From IMG/VR virus record IMGVR_UViG_3300027771_001972, positions 1 through 48,858 of that record: a stretch of DNA of 48,858 nt, one strand, 5' to 3'. This document shows, in pieces, positions 30,763 to 39,387 of this stretch. Position 1 is the first letter of the stretch. The number at the start of each line of letters is the position of its first letter. Made by a program: the position numbers and the translations under genes. Below the pieces are notes generated by a model, which saw only the letters and a list, made by a program, of their open reading frames with translations, did no database searches and was not told the origin of the DNA. This DNA is from a virus.

Positions 30763-31419
30763 TTAGTGCCATTCATTTGTTGGAAATATTGTGATATCTT
30801 TTACCACAACATTATCAGATAGACCAATTATATAGTCTACTGTATTAATTATATCAGTTGGGTCTAACAACTTAGTAACATCACCAGGATACTTATTACC
30901 AGAGTTCCATAACTCGGTATTTATACCACCCGGATGTATATTACTTATCAATATACCCTTTTCTATTAATTCTTGTGATAATGAATCCATAAATACTTTC
31001 AATCCTGCCTTGGATGCACTATATAAAGATTGGTTCTTAATACCACTTAGACCAGCTACTGAATTTATATTTATTATTCTACCACGTTTCATCTTTGTAA
31101 TCGAATGTAATGTAACCATAATAGAACCCTTTAGGTTTATATCTATTACTGAATTAATATCCGATTGTTTAATATTATCATAGTCAGAACGTTGATATAT
31201 TGCTGCGTTATTTATTAAAATATCTATATTATCGATTTCATTAATGAAATTAATAATTTCACTCTCATTTGATATATCAACACTTTTACATGGGAAATTT
31301 ACCTTATCACTATTTCTACCGAGTGCGTATATATCATAACCCAGCTTTGTAAAATGAGTAACCATTTCCTTACCCACTCCACTTGTTCCACCTGTTATTA
31401 AAATTGTTTTATTTTTCAT
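30763..31419 (-). CDS. Short-chain dehydrogenase/reductase
   Basis: A classical SDR of 218 residues: TGGTSGVGK (8-16) binds NAD(P), DILINNAA (74-81) is the NNAG motif, NSVAGL supplies the Ser, YSASK (about 132-136) is the catalytic Tyr-x-x-x-Lys, and HPGGINT follows. It reduces or oxidises a keto/hydroxyl group. Here it overlaps the sugar-phosphate cyclase gene by 11 nt, so the cyclase product (a cyclic ketone) is the obvious candidate substrate. It is slightly shorter than typical SDRs (about 250). Confidence 0.85.
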   Translation of the reverse strand: MKNKTILITGGTSGVGKEMVTHFTKLGYDIYALGRNSDKVNFPCKSVDISNESEIINFINEIDNIDILINNAAIYQRSDYDNIKQSDINSVIDINLKGSIMVTLHSITKMKRGRIININSVAGLSGIKNQSLYSASKAGLKVFMDSLSQELIEKGILISNIHPGGINTELWNSGNKYPGDVTKLLDPTDIINTVDYIIGLSDNVVVKDITIFPTNEWH

Positions 31420-32542
31420 TTATATCTTTGAATATATTAATTATAGTAATTACCTCATCGAATGTTACATCATTCAAAAATATATGTGAACCCAGTCCAT
31501 TAGGTATTGGTAAATTCTGGTTTCCGTTTCTATGCTTTACAGTATCACTTAGACTTTCCCATAAGATATTTATATCATAAAACATTGGATGGTCTGTTGG
31601 TAATCCTAATTTTTTTGAGGTTTCATATACCTTATCCAAATCTTCTTTAGTTAAATACCCCCTCTTATATGATAAACAACACGAAAATAATATATCAATA
31701 GCAACTGCATGTCCATGACTTAAACTAGGTACATTATCAGTTTCTAAACTCTTCATTTCTATTATAGGGCTGAAAGAGTGTCCAAAATCCATCGACCTCT
31801 TCAAATCAGTTTCCCATAAATTATGTTCCAATTGGCTTTTCATAACAGATATAGCCCTATGAATTACCTCATGTGATGTATGGTGATTGAAATTATTATT
31901 ATATAGAATATCACCGAAATTATATAAAATATTAAACAAATCCAAATCTGCAATAACTCCAATCTTTATAATCTCACCAAGACCAGAACTTATTTCTATT
32001 GGTTCCAATGTTGGTAAAAATGTAGTATCTAATAAAGATGCTACTGGTGGGTAATATGAACCTAATCGATTTCTACGTGTCATATAGTTTATACCAGTTT
32101 TAGCTGCTACACTAACATCAACTATACCAAGTAAGGTAGTTGGTATCCTTAGATATGGAATACCCCTACGGTACATACTTGCGGCTAAACCTACTAAATC
32201 AAGTACCACACCTCCACCTATTCCTATAAGGGAAATATCACGTCTAGTAAGTCCGAAGTTTTCCATTTTCTCCAATAAGATAAATAGATTGTCTACACTC
32301 TTATTACATTCACCCCCATCCAATAGTACTGATTGGTATGGTATATTATTTTCTTCGAAGTAATTTGTTATGTCAGTAAGATAATGTGTTGCAACGTTTG
32401 CATCTATCACCAATAGCTTTTTTTGTTTTAAATCACCAATATAATCAAGTAATTTTACATTATCCACATCAAACATATTTTCAATTTGTGATATGGTATA
32501 TGTTATAGGGTTACTTGTATCGATTTTCCAGTTATTTTTCAT
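31409..32542 (-). CDS. Sugar-phosphate cyclase, 2-epi-5-epi-valiolone synthase-like
   Basis: Member of the 3-dehydroquinate synthase superfamily (NAD-dependent, Zn). NAD-binding GIGGGVVLDLVGLAA (107-121), AAKTGIN (K148), RRNRLGSY (N158), GLGEIIKIG (E190, K193), MDFGHSFSP (251-259) and LSHGHAVAID (H276). Zinc ligands by alignment: E190, H255, H276. In DHQ synthase the sixth block is LNxGHTxGH. Here it is MDFGHSFSP, with Asn to Asp (252) and His to Pro (259), changes reported, as I recall, for 2-epi-5-epi-valiolone synthases, which cyclise sedoheptulose 7-phosphate. That assignment is likely but unproven; DHQ synthase is less likely. It overlaps both neighbours. Confidence 0.85.
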   Translation of the reverse strand: MKNNWKIDTSNPITYTISQIENMFDVDNVKLLDYIGDLKQKKLLVIDANVATHYLTDITNYFEENNIPYQSVLLDGGECNKSVDNLFILLEKMENFGLTRRDISLIGIGGGVVLDLVGLAASMYRRGIPYLRIPTTLLGIVDVSVAAKTGINYMTRRNRLGSYYPPVASLLDTTFLPTLEPIEISSGLGEIIKIGVIADLDLFNILYNFGDILYNNNFNHHTSHEVIHRAISVMKSQLEHNLWETDLKRSMDFGHSFSPIIEMKSLETDNVPSLSHGHAVAIDILFSCCLSYKRGYLTKEDLDKVYETSKKLGLPTDHPMFYDINILWESLSDTVKHRNGNQNLPIPNGLGSHIFLNDVTFDEVITIINIFKDINEK

Positions 32543-33515
32543 TTATCAAATTATTTAATAAGTTAGAAGCTACTCCATAAAAGAATATAGCTTTATTTAA
32601 ATCTTTTTCTATTTTAAATGGTATCATTCTAATGAATTGAGATATTTCCAATATTTTTATTGATATTACCTCTTCCTTTGAATAATTAGTATTTATGAAT
32701 TTGGTCAATTCATCATTAAACCAACGTATTCCATTTGGTATATTTATGTTTTCCATTATGATATTATTTTCTACGATTTTACAATCTTTATTATTATAAT
32801 ATTCATATAATGAATTAGATGATTGTAATAATTGAGAATACTCTGCTAAATCAGAATCTATCGTAGTTTCATCATATGGGTCTATCAACCATATTTTTTC
32901 TTTTTGTGGTTCGTATAGTATATTTTCTAATGTTAAATTTCCATGTGTAAAACACTCAGTTGGGTTTACATAATTTTTAGACATCAATTTATAGAAAATA
33001 TTTATATTTTTATGAAACGATGGTATATCTTCTCCAATAAAATTTATACTATCATATTTTATAAAATTACTAAATGTAGTATTTTTATTTGCCATTAATA
33101 ATGGCCTATCAATATCAGAATTCTTATATAAATCAAATCCACCGGAATTGGATTTTAATTTAAAACTATCATACATTGGTTTAATTGATGCTTGTAATTT
33201 ATTAAAGAATGAGGTTGCTTCTTCTTTTGTGTTTACTGAATCCAAATATTCATATCCATTCATAGAATCAGCCATATATGGCATAGTATAATATGCACAT
33301 TGCTTATTATCATAATATGAATCACCCACACCAAAATCAAGTACAGGTATAAATAAATCAGGAAACATTTCGTTGTATCTCTGTAATCTCTTTAACTGAG
33401 AATACCATCGATTATACCCATATTCAATATCGGTATGTAAATCAACTTCTTTTCTAACATACTTTTCATCAATAACTCCAGTTTTACTTAATGAACCACC
33501 TTTTAATATTCTCAT
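32532..33515 (-). CDS. Aminoglycoside-phosphotransferase/choline-kinase-fold protein
   Basis: FTHGNLTLENILY (about residues 190-202) is the Brenner-type HGD-x-x-x-x-N catalytic loop (Asp replaced by Asn), and WLIDPYDETT carries the metal-binding D. The N-lobe is weak, with SKTGVIDEKYVRKEV. It likely phosphorylates a small hydroxylated molecule, or binds one. Its place before the cyclase, SDR and nucleotidyltransferase suggests a sugar or cyclitol kinase. HGN rather than HGD may lower or alter activity. It overlaps the cyclase gene by 11 nt. Confidence 0.7.
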   Translation of the reverse strand: MRILKGGSLSKTGVIDEKYVRKEVDLHTDIEYGYNRWYSQLKRLQRYNEMFPDLFIPVLDFGVGDSYYDNKQCAYYTMPYMADSMNGYEYLDSVNTKEEATSFFNKLQASIKPMYDSFKLKSNSGGFDLYKNSDIDRPLLMANKNTTFSNFIKYDSINFIGEDIPSFHKNINIFYKLMSKNYVNPTECFTHGNLTLENILYEPQKEKIWLIDPYDETTIDSDLAEYSQLLQSSNSLYEYYNNKDCKIVENNIIMENINIPNGIRWFNDELTKFINTNYSKEEVISIKILEISQFIRMIPFKIEKDLNKAIFFYGVASNLLNNLINEK

Positions 33516-33531
33516 TTATTTTATTTTTTAT

Positions 33532-34257
33532 TTATTCCCAAACACTTTGTAATGGTTGTTTTTTATCCCATAACTTAGTTTTTGTTAAAAACCACTTCCA
33601 CCCTTTAATTCCATTAACGATACCACCATCAGTACCACCAGCCCATGTTTCATATGGAGAACCAGCCTTTATATCATTTGATAAAATATTAAAAACATCT
33701 CCGAAATTTCTCATATTTTCATAATTTGAGTAAAACCACATGTCAGCAGGTCCTTCAGTTTCCAAATATTGCCAATCAGCTATGTAAAAATTATTCATAT
33801 CTAAATTTGGATTAAAATTAATACATTGTACTGGGTATGGGTTTACTCCGCCTTTCCCAGATGTATCTCTATTGATTCTACCTAAATCAAATCTACTCTT
33901 TATAACACAATCGTAATTTACTTCCGATTTTATCATTAATTCAAATGATTTTTGTATCGAATAATATTGAGAAAATATATTCCAAAATGGTGTACCATGT
34001 GATGGGAATTTATCTAATCCATTTTGGTTGAATATTGGTTTAAAATCAATTTGTGTTTCAAATATGGAATCTTTTATAAGATTATCATATAATCGTTCTA
34101 TAATATCTTTATTTGATATATCCCAACTATGTATAAACACATCTACTGTATTACCATTTAGAATGTGCTTTTTAATGTACTCAAATCCATCCTCTCCAAA
34201 TGAATTGGGAGATTTTGGTGAATTAAAATAACCAGATAAACATAGTGCTATTTTCAT
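33532..34257 (-). CDS. Glycosyltransferase-like protein
   Basis: 241 residues of the type MKIALCLSGYFNSPKSPNSF, DVFIHSWDISN, IKSRFDLGRI (R-x-D region) and DGGIVNG. The same pattern forms the C-terminal domain of the protein at 9279-10796. It resembles capsular and O-antigen GT-like proteins, with no signal peptide. The sugar and acceptor are unknown. ATG shares a base with the DegT gene stop (TAATG). Confidence 0.6.
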   Translation of the reverse strand: MKIALCLSGYFNSPKSPNSFGEDGFEYIKKHILNGNTVDVFIHSWDISNKDIIERLYDNLIKDSIFETQIDFKPIFNQNGLDKFPSHGTPFWNIFSQYYSIQKSFELMIKSEVNYDCVIKSRFDLGRINRDTSGKGGVNPYPVQCINFNPNLDMNNFYIADWQYLETEGPADMWFYSNYENMRNFGDVFNILSNDIKAGSPYETWAGGTDGGIVNGIKGWKWFLTKTKLWDKKQPLQSVWE

Positions 34258-34883
34258 TATTCTATTGTTTTAGTATCTTTGAATATAGTGAATTCGGTTA
34301 AATCTCGATAACCATTATCTTCACCTAAATCACTCATACTTTCTGGGTAGTTTTGAAACATAGATAATCCATGTGCAGCTTGTTGTGGAGTCATATACAT
34401 ATTCCAACCATGAAATGTAATATCATCATCCTTATAGTACTTTTCACTTCTACCTTCATATCTTGCTTTCTTAAACCAATCTGCTGCTTCAGCATCATCG
34501 GTTAGAATCATACCACCTTTCCAAATAGGAAGTAACTTTTTAATATGAAATGATAAAGTCATAAATTGACCAGGTACATACATATCAGATGTCAATCGCT
34601 TAGCCGCATCCCAAATAGGATATGGTTTTAATTGATACATACCTTTCCAATGATTTGTTTCTGCTCTCTTATCAAATATAACCTCACCACCAGCGTGTGT
34701 GATTGATTGAGGTACTGATAGGTAAGTTTGTGATGGAATTGTAACTTCCGTTACTTCCAAATACTTACAAGCTAAAAATAATGCGTTTGTACAACTATCG
34801 ACTGAGATAGCATAAGGTGCTCCAGTATAATGAGCTATCTCCTCTTCAAACATTCTTACTATTTTGTATGGGTTGTGTAACAT
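34257..34883 (-). CDS. Short DegT/DnrJ/EryC1-type aminotransferase
   Basis: Sequence features of PLP-dependent sugar aminotransferases: FEEEIAHYTGAPYAISVDSC, TNALFLACKYL, VTIPSQTYLSVPQSI, IWDAAKRL (D in the PLP-N contact), and TLSFHIKKLL with the Schiff-base Lys, then KGGMILTDD. At 208 residues it is about half of the usual 370-400, lacking the C-terminal small domain. The frame extends upstream to 34928, but the ATG at 34883 follows the GNAT stop by 2 nt and is preferred. It may act as a reduced enzyme or with another subunit; activity is uncertain. Confidence 0.75.
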   Translation of the reverse strand: MLHNPYKIVRMFEEEIAHYTGAPYAISVDSCTNALFLACKYLEVTEVTIPSQTYLSVPQSITHAGGEVIFDKRAETNHWKGMYQLKPYPIWDAAKRLTSDMYVPGQFMTLSFHIKKLLPIWKGGMILTDDAEAADWFKKARYEGRSEKYYKDDDITFHGWNMYMTPQQAAHGLSMFQNYPESMSDLGEDNGYRDLTEFTIFKDTKTIE

Positions 34884-34885
34884 AT

Positions 34886-35269
34886 TTAATCTTTTGTTAA
34901 TATATAAAATTTCTTTGTAAATCCACAAGCTTCAAATAATTTGATACTAGCTTCATTATCCATTTTTACTTTTGCAAATGCGGTTGGTTCCTCATTCATA
35001 ATTTCATTAATCATAAACTTACCAATTCCGTTACCTTGATAATCAGGATGAGTACATACTCTGATATCATCTTCAATAACTCCAACGTAACCAGCGGGTT
35101 CACCATTAAGTAAACCAATTCGATAGTAGTGTGAATTACCTTTCATATAATTGGTTTGCATGTCCTCAGTAATGTGTACTGATTTTATGAACCCACTTAT
35201 AACTCTTTCATCGTTTCTGAGAGTTCTTACAAACTCCCAATATTCCTTTGTACATTTTACTAATTCCAT
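34886..35269 (-). CDS. GNAT-family N-acetyltransferase
   Basis: 127 residues with the acetyl-CoA pyrophosphate loop HPDYQGNGIGKFMI and the closing NEASIKLFEACGFTKKFY. Sugar-acetylating GNATs commonly act after a DegT aminotransferase, and here the DegT gene comes next (2-nt gap). This suggests formation of an N-acetylated amino sugar. It overlaps the upstream GT-D-like gene by 10 nt. Confidence 0.88.
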   Translation of the reverse strand: MELVKCTKEYWEFVRTLRNDERVISGFIKSVHITEDMQTNYMKGNSHYYRIGLLNGEPAGYVGVIEDDIRVCTHPDYQGNGIGKFMINEIMNEEPTAFAKVKMDNEASIKLFEACGFTKKFYILTKD

Positions 35270-36036
35270 TTACATATCTTTTGAATATCCTGTCCACCTT
35301 TGTAACTCCAAAATGCTTGTAGATATCCTCTATGTGTTGGCATATCCATCATTGGTGTTAAGCAAGTCCCAATATCAATATAAGTATTATTGGGATAATC
35401 TCTGAACAACTCCACAATTGCCAAGTTGGTGAAAGTAGAAGCTGAGAAAAGGAATACGTGATTTGTGATATTGTTATCTCCAATCCATTGTTTAATTTCT
35501 TCAATTTTTCCATAATCGTTTATCATTGCGTTATAACCTACTCTAAAATCTTTTTTGATAAATGGTAACCTTTCTAAGTTAGCATCATCGTGTCCAATAA
35601 ATACACAATCTCTACTATAAAATATAGGTAGTATATGTGTGATGAATATTGGATAGTTTCCATTAACCCATAGGTTTGCCCAAGTTAATGAATCATCATC
35701 TCCACCAGCTAAATCAACTTGCCAATCAAATGCCTCTTTACCTACACAACAACTACAACTGATTCCTTTGAAATAATTGTGTTGTTTGTATTGTAATGAT
35801 TCAACTAACTTTTGTTGATAGAACGAATGTTCATTTGGGTCAAAGTGTTTGAAATCAGGTTGTTGATATATACCACCCTGCTTTTCATCTCCTATTTGTA
35901 TTACACCATTTCCCAAAACTAATTCTTTGTTTTGTAAGATGTACATTTCCCCATCAGAATATCTAGAGAATGCAAAGTGTTCTTGCTCTTCTAACTTAGT
36001 TCTGAATTTTACAAAGTGTTCTCTAAAGTTCTTCAT
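35260..36036 (-). CDS. GT-D-like glycosyltransferase (DUF1792-type)
   Basis: 258 residues. FAFSRYSDGEMYILQNKEL carries the R-x-x-DGE motif that marks the DUF1792/GT-D family, where D and E bind the nucleotide sugar and metal. Further features are NWVNGNYPIFIT-like and DCVFIGHDDANL segments and VFLFSASTFTNLAI. GT-D enzymes glycosylate adhesins or glycans in Gram-positive bacteria; a phage copy with a Bacteroidota host is unusual. It overlaps wecB by 14 nt and also has an internal promoter, P12, just upstream. Confidence 0.75.
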   Translation of the reverse strand: MKNFREHFVKFRTKLEEQEHFAFSRYSDGEMYILQNKELVLGNGVIQIGDEKQGGIYQQPDFKHFDPNEHSFYQQKLVESLQYKQHNYFKGISCSCCVGKEAFDWQVDLAGGDDDSLTWANLWVNGNYPIFITHILPIFYSRDCVFIGHDDANLERLPFIKKDFRVGYNAMINDYGKIEEIKQWIGDNNITNHVFLFSASTFTNLAIVELFRDYPNNTYIDIGTCLTPMMDMPTHRGYLQAFWSYKGGQDIQKICKWN

Positions 36037-37024
36037 TTCGTAATATATCTAATACCTTTTCAGATGTGTAACCATCTCCATATGGACATGATGTTCTAAT
36101 ATACGGATTTTTTATGAGTTTACCAAATAAATCACTTAAATCTTTTGGTGTTTCACACATATGTAAATGACCTGTATCTATACCTTCAGGTCTTTCCGTT
36201 GTTTTTCTACAAACTATTACCTTCTTATTAAAAAATGTTCCCTCTTCTTGTAATCCACCACTATCAGATATTACTAATACTGATTTACGTAATGTGTTGA
36301 TTAGATATTCATGCTCCATTGGTTCAACAACTGTCACATTGCGTAGCAACGGTCTATGTTCTCTTATTTTTGGATTTGGATGTATTGGTAACACAAATTT
36401 AAATTGTGGATTGGATACTGCCAACTTTTCAATTTCAGTAAACCATTCACTCATCCAATGTAGATTTTCTCTACGATGTAATGTTACTAATATAAGATTT
36501 TCAGTTGTACATTCACCTAAATCAGTTAAGTTATCTAATACCGAATTACCTACTATAAATGTTTTACCATGTACTTTTTCACCTTTTAGATTATCAGATG
36601 ATAATTCAGTTGGTGCAAAGTTCACATCAGCTATTCTAGCTATCATCTGTCTATATCCTTCTTCTGGATATGGATGTTGTAAGTTTCCACTTCGTAAACC
36701 AGCTTCCAAATAATAGATTCGTAACTTACGATTAAATGCAGCTAATGAACATCCGAATGCTGAACCAGTATCACCTTGAACTAACACTCCTCTAAAATCC
36801 CCATTTGGAAATTGTAACATACAATCTGATATGATTGAATCTAACCTATTGGCGTTTTCCGATATGGTAATTTTATAATCAACCTCTACATCTTTCAACA
36901 AATCAATATGCTGTCCAGTAAATAAAAGTTTATACTCACTCCTATCCATAAGTTTTATTAATGGTTTAATTTTCAACCATTCGGGCCTTGTCCCAAAACA
37001 TAATAATATTGGATTATTTTTCAT
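36023..37024 (-). CDS. wecB: UDP-N-acetylglucosamine 2-epimerase
   Basis: Interconverts UDP-GlcNAc and UDP-ManNAc. Family marks: FGTRPEWLKIKPL near the N-terminus, VQGDTGSAFG, YYLEAGLRSG, HPYPEEGYRQ, TLHRREN, and the strong SDSGGLQEEG. It is 333 residues, near the usual 350-380. Cytoplasmic. It provides ManNAc-type sugars for the surrounding glycosyltransferases. Starts 11 nt inside the upstream GT gene's 3' end. Confidence 0.93.
   Translation of the reverse strand: MKNNPILLCFGTRPEWLKIKPLIKLMDRSEYKLLFTGQHIDLLKDVEVDYKITISENANRLDSIISDCMLQFPNGDFRGVLVQGDTGSAFGCSLAAFNRKLRIYYLEAGLRSGNLQHPYPEEGYRQMIARIADVNFAPTELSSDNLKGEKVHGKTFIVGNSVLDNLTDLGECTTENLILVTLHRRENLHWMSEWFTEIEKLAVSNPQFKFVLPIHPNPKIREHRPLLRNVTVVEPMEHEYLINTLRKSVLVISDSGGLQEEGTFFNKKVIVCRKTTERPEGIDTGHLHMCETPKDLSDLFGKLIKNPYIRTSCPYGDGYTSEKVLDILRNEEL
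36096..36127 (-). promoter_or_regulatory. Internal promoter P12, TTTG-N20-TATATTAG, within wecB
   Basis: Minus strand: TTTG (36127-36124), 20 nt, TATATTAG (36103-36096), embedded in the last codons of the epimerase gene. TTTGGTAAA matches the -33 regions of P2, P6 and P9. It could drive the GT-D, GNAT, DegT and cyclitol genes. A chance match is possible because it lies in a coding region. Confidence 0.5.
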
Positions 37025-37784
37025 TTACTAACCTCCATCCTTTCTTTCTTTGTTCGTGAAAATATTGATTCATTAATTGTTTAAATGGTGTTCCTTCTAC
37101 ACTAGCTTGATTTGATTCCCATAATGAGTTCTCATCTCCACCATACTCAGCACCTTTAATACTTCCCCATAATGATTTATCCGATTTTGGATGTGGTGGA
37201 ACGAATGTTGGAATACCTGCGTATTTTTGTAACATATAAGAAAAGTGCATATCCTCACCACAAGTGTTATACTTAGGGTCTGGCAATTCTCTTACCATAT
37301 GAGATAACCATTCCTTCTTAAAGAACCAACTATGTCCAACTAAATCAACTTGAACTGTCCTATCATTGTTACCAGTATCAGGCCAGCCGAATCTAAGGTA
37401 ATGTTCATAGTAAGATGAATTTTGTGGTGGTAATGGGTTTGGATAAAGTAAACCAACTGAACCTAATAAACCTTCATTAGTTTTCATTGTTTCCATACAA
37501 TTCTCCAACCATCGTTCACCCGGTATTGTATCATCATCAAATACACAAACATATGGGTTTCTAGCATTCATTGCAAAATAGAATCTTGCCCATACTCCAA
37601 AGTTATAGTTACAATATGCAACTGGTATCTCTGAACCTATATCGTAATTTAATAAATCATTATCACCCGGATTATTGTACCACAATAGAATCTCATCAGG
37701 TTTAACTGTTTGATTCTTCAATGCTTCCAATTGTTCGTTGAGGTTATCTCCTCTTTTATAACCATTTAAAATAACTGTTATCAT
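37014..37784 (-). CDS. Family 2-like glycosyltransferase, GT-A
   Basis: 256 residues from the ATG at 37784, which overlaps the TGA of the upstream gene (ATGA); a start nine codons upstream is possible but less likely. MITVILNGYKRGDNLNEQLE, VCVFDDDTIPG with D-x-D, and CGEDMHFSYML with the catalytic GED region. It is cytoplasmic and transfers a hexose or amino sugar. The acceptor is unknown. Confidence 0.85.
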   Translation of the reverse strand: MITVILNGYKRGDNLNEQLEALKNQTVKPDEILLWYNNPGDNDLLNYDIGSEIPVAYCNYNFGVWARFYFAMNARNPYVCVFDDDTIPGERWLENCMETMKTNEGLLGSVGLLYPNPLPPQNSSYYEHYLRFGWPDTGNNDRTVQVDLVGHSWFFKKEWLSHMVRELPDPKYNTCGEDMHFSYMLQKYAGIPTFVPPHPKSDKSLWGSIKGAEYGGDENSLWESNQASVEGTPFKQLMNQYFHEQRKKGWRLVNEK

Positions 37785-38761
37785 AACTTCTTTTTTGTTT
37801 CGTTTAACCAAACTTTGTTGGTATAATACTTTTTATAATTCTCTTTAGCTGTGTTACTACATAATTGATAGAACTCAGTATCCTCTTTAAGTTGAATTGC
37901 TAACTCCCTAGCCCTCTTTACATTACCAACATCAACTGATGTAAATGAATGTATTAGGCGTTGTGTATCAACCTTCTCATTACCAATTACAGGTATTCCA
38001 AAGTATCCACAATTAAGAGAGAATGTACCAGCAGCAACAGTTGGCATCAAATGTACACCATACTTAAACTTAGATACTTCTTTCATCCAATCTATCCAAC
38101 TCATACGTGGGAAATGATTAATATTATCCAATGCCCCTTCATTGATTCGTTTAGCATGCGAATCTTGTCCCCATATCGGTACATCAAATTCAGATGCTAC
38201 CATATATGATTCAAATCCACCATACCATCTTGCAAAGTTACCACCAATCAAAACCTTATCTTCGGTTATTGGTGTAATATCTTTTATCAATTCCTCTATC
38301 ATTAAAGAACGAATAAACTCAACCTTCTTAGATGGGAATAAACCTTTGTAGTAATTAACATCACTATCATTGTGGGCAAAGATACCATCGGTACTACCCA
38401 AAAAGTTGTAGAACCTAATTTGGTCTACAACTTCATAATCATTCCACCACCAATGTGGTCCTTCTTGTATGTAATATACCTTTTTGTTAGTTTCCTTTAA
38501 AGTATCAACTAATGGTTCATTTAGATAATGTGAAGCTGGGTTAATCCCATCTATAATCTTTGAACCTTCAGCAGATAAGAATAACTTACCTTTTGGGAAT
38601 ATAATAAATACAACATCATAGTTACTAACTGATTGGTATTTAGCTAATGGATAATGAACTGCTTTTAATTCGTTCATCCATGCAAACTCTGTGCGTGCGT
38701 TAGGATGGTTATTTGGTACCAACCCATTAAATCCCATTTCGGTTAGAAATGCTACTTTCAT
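37781..38761 (-). CDS. GT-B-fold glycosyltransferase-like protein
   Basis: 326 residues. MKVAFLTEMGFNGLVPNNHP, VYYIQEGPHWWWNDY, GIFAHNDSDVNYY, VLIGGNFARWYGGFESY and AAGTFSLNCGYFGIPVIGNE are GT-B-like; the last block (S-N-C-x-x-x-x-x-P-V-x-x) is at the nucleotide-sugar site of GT4-like enzymes. No signal peptide. It overlaps both neighbours by ATGA. The family cannot be set more precisely. Confidence 0.7.
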   Translation of the reverse strand: MKVAFLTEMGFNGLVPNNHPNARTEFAWMNELKAVHYPLAKYQSVSNYDVVFIIFPKGKLFLSAEGSKIIDGINPASHYLNEPLVDTLKETNKKVYYIQEGPHWWWNDYEVVDQIRFYNFLGSTDGIFAHNDSDVNYYKGLFPSKKVEFIRSLMIEELIKDITPITEDKVLIGGNFARWYGGFESYMVASEFDVPIWGQDSHAKRINEGALDNINHFPRMSWIDWMKEVSKFKYGVHLMPTVAAGTFSLNCGYFGIPVIGNEKVDTQRLIHSFTSVDVGNVKRARELAIQLKEDTEFYQLCSNTAKENYKKYYTNKVWLNETKKKL

Positions 38762-39387
38762 ATCGTATCGTATAATGCGTTTTGTTTTTCCTGTCTTTCA
38801 ATCTCCTTTGGATGATAGATTGCGAATGGCTCTTCCAATGGTAGAATAGTTAACGTATTGTAACCTTTAATTCTCTCATGTACTTTACCTTCCCATTCTA
38901 TTGTAGATGTTCTTCTATATATTCTAGTTTGTAAATCAGGCCAATTTACCCAACCTTCGTTATTTACATTCCATCCCCACTTTTTAATATGTTCATCGGT
39001 TAAACCTTCAACTGTATTAACTCTAGGTACAAAGAATAAATCAATATCTAAATTAGCTTCTATTAAATCATGCATATTTGCCACCAAATACTCATGTGGG
39101 ATTTCATCTGCATCTATTTGAAAAATGAAGATACCTTTAGCATGATTCTTTATATTATTTTTAAATGATGCAAAATCTTTATTAAGTGGGAAATCAATCA
39201 CATTTACATTTGAATGTAGTTGTTGAATAATTCTCAAATAATCAATAACTTCTTTTGTTGCACCATCAGTATCATATTGTATGAGAATCTCATCATCAGA
39301 TTGTACTCTGGGATGTAGGAAGTTAACTAATTTTGTAATCTCAGTTAGTTCATTACAAACTGTGATTGCATATGTGATGTTAATCAT
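38758..39387 (-). CDS. Family 2 glycosyltransferase
   Basis: 209 residues. ITYAITVCNELTEITKLVNF, an FQIDADEIPHEYL D-x-D region, and WEGKVHERIKGYN, which is the W-x-x-x-V-H-E block of GT2 proteins such as LPS core beta-glucosyltransferases. It lacks membrane segments. It overlaps the upstream 160-residue gene by 8 nt and the next by ATGA. Confidence 0.85.
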   Translation of the reverse strand: MINITYAITVCNELTEITKLVNFLHPRVQSDDEILIQYDTDGATKEVIDYLRIIQQLHSNVNVIDFPLNKDFASFKNNIKNHAKGIFIFQIDADEIPHEYLVANMHDLIEANLDIDLFFVPRVNTVEGLTDEHIKKWGWNVNNEGWVNWPDLQTRIYRRTSTIEWEGKVHERIKGYNTLTILPLEEPFAIYHPKEIERQEKQNALYDTI

